A stretch of 64,000 bases of DNA from NCBI GenBank assembly GCA_963749895.1, contig CAVVOG010000003.1, positions 310,001-374,000 of the forward strand. Reading direction: 5' to 3'. The position numbers and the translations under genes were made by a program. Positions 58,629-64,000 of this stretch are shown in pieces. How positions within the stretch are numbered: position 1 is the first letter of the stretch; each line of letters begins with the position of its first letter. This DNA comes from AC-51 sp963749895 (GTDB lineage: Bacteria; Actinomycetota; UBA4738; HRBIN12). Below the pieces are notes generated by a model. That model was not told the DNA's origin, did no database searches, and saw only the letters and a list, made by a program, of their open reading frames with translations.

Positions 58629-61423
58629 GCGGCGTCGAACGGGCGGGAGCGCCGGGTCTTGACGCGGCGGGTGCCGCCAAGGCCGCCCCGCCTCATGCGC
58701 GCGAGACCGCGGCGGTCGTCGCGGCGATGGGGTCGAACCTCGAGACGGGTCTCACCGTTCCGGAGGCGGCGAACCGGCTCTCCAGCCACGGACGCAACGA
58801 GATCGTAGGTGAGGCTCCGCCGTCCGCCTGGGTGGTCGCGCTGCAGCAGCTCCGCGACCCGATGAACGTGATGCTGATCGCCGTCACGGTCGTCAGCGTC
58901 CTGATCGGCGAGATCTCGACCGGGATCATCGTGGGGCTGTTGATCGCCTTCAACGTGGTGCTCGGCAGCCGGCAAGAGCTCAAGGCGCGTGCGAGCGTGG
59001 ATGCCCTGGCGAAGATGCAGGTCCCCCAGGCGAAGCTGGTCCGTGGCGGCGGCCTCATGCTCGTCGCGGCGGTCGAGGTGGTTCCCGGCGATCTCGTGCA
59101 GCTGGAGGCGGGCGACATCGTGCCGGCCGACGGCCGTCTGGTCCGGGCCGCGACGCTCGAGATCCAAGAGGCAGCGCTCACGGGAGAGAGCGCGCCGGTC
59201 TCGAAGGATGCCCAGGCGGTCTTGGATGCCGACACCCCGCTCGCCGACAGGGCCAACATGGCGTTCCAGAACACCTCCGTGACGCGGGGGACCGGCGCGA
59301 TCGTCGTCACGGCCACCGGGATGCAGACCCAGATGGGGCAGATCGCGACGATGTTGACCTCGGTCACGCGCACCCGCTCGCCGCTCCAGCGGGAGCTCGA
59401 CTCGCTGACGAAGGTGCTCGGCATCATCGCCTGGGGCGCGGTCGCGTTCATCGTGATCGCCGGGCTGGCGCGAGGCATGGACGGCTCGGATCTCCTGCTG
59501 CTCGGTACCGCCATGGCGATCTCGGCGATCCCCACGGGTCTCCCTGCGTTCGTGTCCGGGCTGCTGTCGCTAGGGGCCAAGCAGCTCGCCTCCGCGAAAG
59601 CCGTCGTGAAGAACCTCACCGACGTCGAGACCCTCGGTGCGACGAGCGCGATCAACACGGACAAGACCGGCACGCTCACGATGAACCAGATGATGGTGTC
59701 GACGATCTTCGCGAACGGCACCTGGTTCACGGTCGAGGGGGAGGGGTACCGCAAGACCGGCGCGATCCGCTCGGCCGCCGGGGCGCCGGTCCCGGACTTC
59801 ACGAGGCTCGCCTACGGTCTCTGCCTGGACAGCGATGCCACCGTGGCGGACGACGGAGCGGTCGTGGGCGACCCCACCGAGGCCGCGCTCGTCGTGCTGG
59901 CGGCGAAGCTCGGGGTGGACGCCGAGGAGACGCGCCGCGCCTACCCGCGCATCGCGGAGGTGCCGTTCGATTCCGAGTACAAGTTCATGGCGACCTTCCA
60001 TCGGGTCCCCGTCGAAGGCGTCGACCGGGTGATCCAGCTCGTGAAGGGAGGACCGGACGTGGTGCTCGCCCGCTGCAGCCAGGCCGGCGGGCCGCTGAGC
60101 GGATCGCAGCTCCCCATCGATGAGGCCCGAGCCGACATCGATGCCGCGAACGAACGGATGGGCAAGGACGGTCTCCGCGTCCTGGCCTTCGCTGCCCGTC
60201 TCGTCGAGGACGACGAACTCGAGACGATGTCGAGTGACCCGATGTCGCTCACGCAGGACCTCGGGTTCGTGGGGATGGTGGGGATCATCGACCCGCTGCG
60301 CGCCGAGGCGAAAGACGCGGTCGCCACGGCGCTCGGAGCGGGCATCGAAGTCCGGATGATCACCGGAGACCACGCGGTCACCGCGGCGGCGATCGGGAGG
60401 TCGCTCGGGTTGGGGCCCGGTGCGATCAGCGGGAGCGAGCTGCAGGGGCTGTCCGACGACGAGCTGATCCAGCGGCTCCCGGAGCTCCACGTCTTCGGCC
60501 GGGTGACGCCCGAAGACAAGCTCCGGCTGGCCCGCACGATGCAGGAGCAGGGATCGATCGTCGCGATGACCGGTGACGCGGTGAACGACGCCGCAGCGCT
60601 GAAGCAGGCGGACATCGGCGTCGCGATGGGCAGCGGGAGCGAGGTGACGAAGCAGGCCGCCCGGATGGTCCTGACCGACGACAACTTCGGTACCTTGGTC
60701 CACGCGGTCGAGATCGGGCGGCGCGTGTACGACAAGATCGTCTCGTACGTCCGCTACCAGATGACGCAGCTGCTCTCGCTCGTGATGCTCTTCCTCGCGA
60801 CGACGGCGTTCAACATCAACGAGGGCATCGCGCTCACCCCCTCTATGATCCTCTTCCTCCTGTTCTTCGCCACATCGGCTGGTGTCGTCGTGATCGCGCT
60901 CGATCCCGGTGATCCCGACGTGATGCACCGGCCGCCCCGCGACGCGAGCGTTCCTATCACCAACCGGTCCGCGGTCACGTTCTGGGTCGTCTACGCAGCA
61001 GTGCTCTTCGCGTCGGCGCTGGTCCCACTCGTCGCAGGACCCGACGATCCGAGCCCCGACCGGGCGAGCGCGTCGATGACGATGACGTTCGCGGTGATGG
61101 GGTTCGGGACGGTCTTCAACGCGTTGACGAACCGACGCGATCCCGCCAGCGGTCTGTCGGCTCCGATCGTGCAGGCGATCATGATCTCGCTGGTTCCGAT
61201 CGTGCTGCTGTTCCTCGGGACCGAGCTTCCTCGGGCGCAGGGAGCCCTGATGACGACGTCGCTCACCGGTCCCCAGTGGATGGCGTCGATCGGCCTGGCG
61301 CTGGCTCTGCCCGTCGTGATCGAAGGCGCGAAGTGGATCCGTCGCCGACGCGTGGCGGCCCCGTCGGCGATCGACGCGCGGCGCGCCGTCACGCCCGCGC
61401 GGGCCCTGGCTGAGAGGAGCTGA
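58625..61423 (+). CDS. P-type cation-transporting ATPase (P2-type, calcium-pump-like)
   Basis: 932 residues from the GTG at 58625. N-terminal cation-ATPase domain (residues about 20-90), ten membrane helices, actuator motif LTGESAPV, phosphorylation site D346 in NTDKTGTLTMNQM, and the hinge MTGDAVNDAAALKQADIGVAMGSGSEV. The hinge has two changes from the usual TGDGVNDAPAL (G to A and P to A), which might slow the cycle. The layout is that of P2 ATPases (Ca2+, Na+ or Mn2+); helix 4 (AISAIPTGLPAFVSGLL) has PTGLP rather than the PEGLP of Ca2+ pumps, so ion choice is uncertain. PPK2 follows in the same operon. Confidence 0.92.
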   Translation: MSGVERAGAPGLDAAGAAKAAPPHARETAAVVAAMGSNLETGLTVPEAANRLSSHGRNEIVGEAPPSAWVVALQQLRDPMNVMLIAVTVVSVLIGEISTGIIVGLLIAFNVVLGSRQELKARASVDALAKMQVPQAKLVRGGGLMLVAAVEVVPGDLVQLEAGDIVPADGRLVRAATLEIQEAALTGESAPVSKDAQAVLDADTPLADRANMAFQNTSVTRGTGAIVVTATGMQTQMGQIATMLTSVTRTRSPLQRELDSLTKVLGIIAWGAVAFIVIAGLARGMDGSDLLLLGTAMAISAIPTGLPAFVSGLLSLGAKQLASAKAVVKNLTDVETLGATSAINTDKTGTLTMNQMMVSTIFANGTWFTVEGEGYRKTGAIRSAAGAPVPDFTRLAYGLCLDSDATVADDGAVVGDPTEAALVVLAAKLGVDAEETRRAYPRIAEVPFDSEYKFMATFHRVPVEGVDRVIQLVKGGPDVVLARCSQAGGPLSGSQLPIDEARADIDAANERMGKDGLRVLAFAARLVEDDELETMSSDPMSLTQDLGFVGMVGIIDPLRAEAKDAVATALGAGIEVRMITGDHAVTAAAIGRSLGLGPGAISGSELQGLSDDELIQRLPELHVFGRVTPEDKLRLARTMQEQGSIVAMTGDAVNDAAALKQADIGVAMGSGSEVTKQAARMVLTDDNFGTLVHAVEIGRRVYDKIVSYVRYQMTQLLSLVMLFLATTAFNINEGIALTPSMILFLLFFATSAGVVVIALDPGDPDVMHRPPRDASVPITNRSAVTFWVVYAAVLFASALVPLVAGPDDPSPDRASASMTMTFAVMGFGTVFNALTNRRDPASGLSAPIVQAIMISLVPIVLLFLGTELPRAQGALMTTSLTGPQWMASIGLALALPVVIEGAKWIRRRRVAAPSAIDARRAVTPARALAERS

Positions 61424-61427
61424 GCAG

Positions 61428-62276
61428 GTGACGAAGGACCGGGACGGACACGGGAAGAAGGGCGTGAGCGAGCGCGGTCCGCAGGAGGCCCCTGCAAGGC
61501 CCCCGAAGATGAAGACGAAGGAGTACGAACGCGAGATGCGTCGGCTCCATGGCGAGCTCGTCGCGATGCAGGAGTGGGTGAAGGCGAGCGGCGCGAAGAT
61601 CTGCGTCGTCTTCGAGGGTCGCGACACGGCCGGCAAGGGAGGCACGATCAAGCGGATCACCGAGCGCGTGAGCCCGCGGGTGTTCCGCGTCGTGGCGCTG
61701 AGTGCACCGACCGAGCGCGAGAAGTCGCAGATGTACATCCAGCGCTACATCAAGCACTTCCCGGCGGCCGGCGAGGTCGTGATCTTCGATCGGAGTTGGT
61801 ATAACCGCGCGGGCGTCGAGCCCGTGATGGGCTTCTGCACCCCTGAGCAGACCGAGCGGTTCCTCGAGCAAGCCCCCGCCGTGGAGAGGGCGATGGTCGA
61901 GTCGGGCATCCTGCTGATCAAGTACTGGCTCGAGGTCTCGAAGGACGAGCAGACCCGGCGGCTGCAGAGCCGGATCGACGACCCTCGGAAGATCTGGAAG
62001 CTCTCGGACATGGACCTGAAGTCCTACGGTCGTTGGTACGACTACTCACGTGCCCGAGACGCGATGTTCGCCGCCACGGATACGGCGTGGGCGCCTTGGT
62101 ACGTGGTCAACACCGATGATAAGAAGCGCGGCCGGTTGAACATCATCAGCCATCTGCTGAGCGTCGTGCCGTACGAGCCGCTCGAGCGCCGCGAGGTCAG
62201 CCTGCCGAAGCGTCAGCGCCCGAACGGGTACGTCGAGCCGGGCCTTCCGCTGCGTTGGATCCCGACACCCTTCTGA
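61428..62276 (+). CDS. ppk2: Polyphosphate kinase 2 (PPK2 class I)
   Basis: 282 residues from the GTG at 61428 (GAGAGGAG upstream), 4 bases after the ATPase stop. Walker A VFEGRDTAGKGGTIK (62-76), Walker B VVIFDRSWYNRAGVE, lid IDDPRKIWKLSDMDLKSYGRW and YSRARDAMFAATDTAWAPW, all diagnostic. PPK2 enzymes use polyphosphate to phosphorylate nucleoside di- or monophosphates, or the reverse; the single-domain length suits class I (NDP to NTP). Placing it with an ion pump suggests coupling between polyphosphate and cation handling. Confidence 0.95.
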   Translation: MTKDRDGHGKKGVSERGPQEAPARPPKMKTKEYEREMRRLHGELVAMQEWVKASGAKICVVFEGRDTAGKGGTIKRITERVSPRVFRVVALSAPTEREKSQMYIQRYIKHFPAAGEVVIFDRSWYNRAGVEPVMGFCTPEQTERFLEQAPAVERAMVESGILLIKYWLEVSKDEQTRRLQSRIDDPRKIWKLSDMDLKSYGRWYDYSRARDAMFAATDTAWAPWYVVNTDDKKRGRLNIISHLLSVVPYEPLERREVSLPKRQRPNGYVEPGLPLRWIPTPF

Positions 62277-62277
62277 C

Positions 62278-62952
62278 GTGCGTCCCGAGTCGATCAGCGC
62301 TGTACGCCCGTCGTTCGCTGGCCCCGGCTCGGGTTCGACGACCCTCGAGGTCAGGTGGATCCACCGCGGAGCGCTCCCGCCTGCCATGGGCGGGTGGCTC
62401 GGCCCGTTCCACGACGAGATCGAGGAGCGCGAGGACCGCTACCTCATCGAGCCATCGGTTCCCGAGCTCGGCGTGAAGATCAAGGGCGGGCTCCAGCTCG
62501 ACCTGAAGACGCTGAGGGGGAGCCCCGGAGAGCTGGCGCTGCCCACGGGGATCCGAGGTCGTCTCGAACGGTGGGAGAAGTGGACCTTCCCGCTCCGTGA
62601 CGCCGCGGTCCCACCCGCGGACGCCGCCGCATGGCTGGCCCTCGAGAAGGTCCGCCACCGCCGGTCCTTCCGAGTGCTCGGCGAACGCGTCGAGGAGCGG
62701 TCGGTCCGCGAGGCCGAGCTGCCCGGCTGCACGCTCGAGCTGACCGAGGTCACGGTCGACGCCGGGCGGTGGTGGACGCTCGGTCTCGAGGCGTGCGGGG
62801 AGCCGAATGGCCTTGAACACGCACTCAGGACGACGACGGATGCGATCCTCCTCGGGACGCCACCCGACGGGATCCGACTGGACCCGGCGGCGTCGATGTC
62901 GTACGCCCGCTGGCTGGGGACCCGCCGGCTCGATCCTTCGGGCCGAAGCTAG
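62278..62952 (+). CDS. Conserved hypothetical protein, possibly CYTH-like
   Basis: 224 residues from the GTG at 62278, 1 base after the ppk2 stop, so it is in the same operon. A succession of charged strands (LEVRWIHRG, YLIEPSVPELGVKIKGG, LQLDLKTLRG, RWEKWTFPL, SFRVLGERVEERSV, LELTEVTVDAGRWWTLGLEA) recalls the CYTH triphosphate-tunnel fold, whose members bind polyphosphate or triphosphate through Lys/Arg and Glu lining. The classic ExExK start is not clearly present (LEVRW instead), so this is tentative. A role in polyphosphate metabolism with PPK2 would fit. It overlaps the convergent DUF2252 gene by 4 bp. Confidence 0.65.
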   Translation: MRPESISAVRPSFAGPGSGSTTLEVRWIHRGALPPAMGGWLGPFHDEIEEREDRYLIEPSVPELGVKIKGGLQLDLKTLRGSPGELALPTGIRGRLERWEKWTFPLRDAAVPPADAAAWLALEKVRHRRSFRVLGERVEERSVREAELPGCTLELTEVTVDAGRWWTLGLEACGEPNGLEHALRTTTDAILLGTPPDGIRLDPAASMSYARWLGTRRLDPSGRS

Positions 62953-64000
62953 ACGCCCTCGGCGGCTTCGATCCGTCCGCTGCGCACCGCCTCGACGAAC
63001 GCCGCGTGGTCGGCGTCGTTCTGTTCCGCGTAGCGCTCCGAGAACTCGACGATCGCGGTGTCGAACGTCGTCCCGCTCCCGAGGTAGGCGGCGATCGCTA
63101 TGGCATCGCCCGACCGGGCGTGCGCACGGGCCAGCGTCCAGGCGCAGACCTTCGCGTACCCGGTCATCAGGCTCGGGTCCATGCCCTCGATCTCGGCGGA
63201 CGCCTTCATGTCGCGCAGCTGGCGCCAGTAGAAGTGGCGGTGCGCTTGTCCACGTCCGACGGTCCATCCCAAGAAGGGATCGCTCGCGGCCTGCATCAGT
63301 CGCTGACCCTGGACCACACGCTGGCCGTGGGTGCGGGAGCGGCTCTTCGCGAGATGGTCTTCCAGGACCGATCGGGTTGCCTCCTTGATCTGCAGGAACA
63401 GCACATCGTCCGTGTCGCGACCCTGCAAGAGCGCGATCAGGCAGAGCGTGCCGACGCTGCCGACACCGACCACCTTCCGAGCCGCGTCGACCACGCGGAA
63501 CCGGTCCAGCAGACGCCGGCGATCGTCCTGAAGCGTCTTCTTGTAGTCGATGAACGCCGCGTCGATCAGTGCCCTGACCTGGACCGGGTCGATCCCCCGA
63601 TAGCTCTCGATCGGCACCAGGAGAGGCGGCTCGGACAGGATCCGTCGCTGGCCGTCGACGACCTCGGTCAGCTTCGAAGCCGCCTGGAGGCTGTCACGGG
63701 TCCGTGCCTTCGCGATGGCCTTCTCGAGCTTGGCCTTCTGCTTCACGAGCGGCAGGAGGTCGTCCACCCGGAGGTGCGCGTACCACACATCGAGCTCAGG
63801 CCTCACGGCGAACTCCGCCATCGCCTCCCGGTACCGGGAGGCGCATGTGGAGGTCACGCCCTGGGTCTGCTTCCGGCTGAAGCCGTTGTTCCTGGCGGCG
63901 ATCGTGAACGACGTTGCGAGGCGCTTCAGGTCCCACTCCCACGGACCCGGCAGGGTCTCGTCGAAGTCGTTGAGGTCGAACATCAGCTGCCGTTCCGGTG
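62949..64000 (-). CDS. DUF2252 family protein, 5' end outside the window
   Basis: At least 350 residues; the frame is open to the window edge, and the ATG at 63983 is internal. DUF2252 (kinase-like fold, uncharacterised) hallmarks are LMFDLNDFDETLPGPWEWDLKRLATSF close to the visible start, IDPVQVRALIDAAF, VVDAARKVVGVGSVGTLCLIALLQG and the charged FLQIKEATRSVLE, plus RVVQGQRLMQAASDPFLGW. About 80-110 N-terminal residues (with the GDxHxxNF motif) should lie past 64000. Function unknown. Confidence 0.88.
   Translation of the reverse strand, partial: PERQLMFDLNDFDETLPGPWEWDLKRLATSFTIAARNNGFSRKQTQGVTSTCASRYREAMAEFAVRPELDVWYAHLRVDDLLPLVKQKAKLEKAIAKARTRDSLQAASKLTEVVDGQRRILSEPPLLVPIESYRGIDPVQVRALIDAAFIDYKKTLQDDRRRLLDRFRVVDAARKVVGVGSVGTLCLIALLQGRDTDDVLFLQIKEATRSVLEDHLAKSRSRTHGQRVVQGQRLMQAASDPFLGWTVGRGQAHRHFYWRQLRDMKASAEIEGMDPSLMTGYAKVCAWTLARAHARSGDAIAIAAYLGSGTTFDTAIVEFSERYAEQNDADHAAFVEAVRSGRIEAAEGV

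Noticed and set aside
59570..61738. 722-codon open frame on the minus strand opposite the P-type ATPase gene
   Set aside because: Shadow of the ATPase gene, which carries all catalytic motifs on the plus strand.

Overview
The window is about 70% GC, densely packed, and reads as the chromosome of a deep-branching, Gram-positive-type actinobacterium (Actinomycetota). Supporting signs are the strong G/C third-position bias, frequent GTG starts, many TetR and MerR regulators, class III nucleotidyl cyclases, lipoproteins with lipobox cysteines, and at least 15 genes whose start codon lies exactly 6-7 nt after a TAnnnT (mostly TAGnnT) -10 box, the layout of leaderless mRNAs. A single clpP follows tig, rather than the clpP1-clpP2 pair usual in Streptomyces and Mycobacterium. 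I cannot name the species.

Layout. 1-9.4 kb: end of a TauE/SafE permease, acyl-CoA ligase, iodotyrosine-deiodinase-like nitroreductase, serine hydrolase, a TetR gene with a clear operator beside a DUF6326-type membrane gene, aldo/keto reductase, GIN-domain lipoprotein, RhtA-like exporter, and an alpha/beta hydrolase gene broken by two frameshifts. 9.4-12 kb: membrane adenylate cyclase divergent from a secreted seven-repeat RCC1 protein. 12.2-14.6 kb: a probable tRNA-Leu islet holding a serine hydrolase and TetR gene around a perfect operator. 14.6-26.2 kb: SulP transporter, methyltransferase, ACSF2-like ligase, ornithine aminotransferase, nitronate monooxygenase, CapA-type phosphoesterase, a DUF2652-methyltransferase fusion with an in-frame UGA, and a GMC oxidoreductase. 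26.5-33.6 kb: tRNA-Lys, tRNA-His, two paralogous class III aminotransferases sharing an upstream motif, AI-2E-type permease, purE-purK and a zinc-ribbon protein. 33.6-35.9 kb: a second tRNA-bounded islet (tRNA-Arg) with a frameshifted secreted protein and an SGNH hydrolase. 36-41.4 kb: tRNA-Gly, PhzF, cupin, tRNA-Pro and TadE/TadG pilus genes. 41.4-46.4 kb: P1 and S9 peptidases, AzlC/AzlD, a HEWMH zinc protein. 46.4-49.3 kb: TetR, a cobalamin-binding MerR (CarH-like), a decayed ABC transporter, tag. 49.3-53.2 kb: aminotransferase, ornithine cyclodeaminase family enzyme, phosphotransferase, HisN-like phosphatase. 53.3-56.6 kb: tig-clpP-clpX. 56.7-64 kb: META-domain lipoprotein, DUF389 protein, P-type ATPase, PPK2, a possible CYTH-like protein and a DUF2252 protein running off the end.

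Most striking observation: the gene at 23149-24573 has an in-frame UGA exactly where ArsM-like methyltransferases have a conserved cysteine. The reading frame continues for 57 family-typical residues, and a hairpin right after the UGA has the spacing and loop guanines expected of a bacterial SECIS element. It is best read as a selenocysteine-containing methyltransferase fused to a cyclase-like DUF2652 domain. Other points of interest are the leaderless-promoter rule (which corrects several starts), the two tRNA-bounded islets, the CarH-like regulator with its operator, and a leaderless mini-ORF overlapping the P-type ATPase start.
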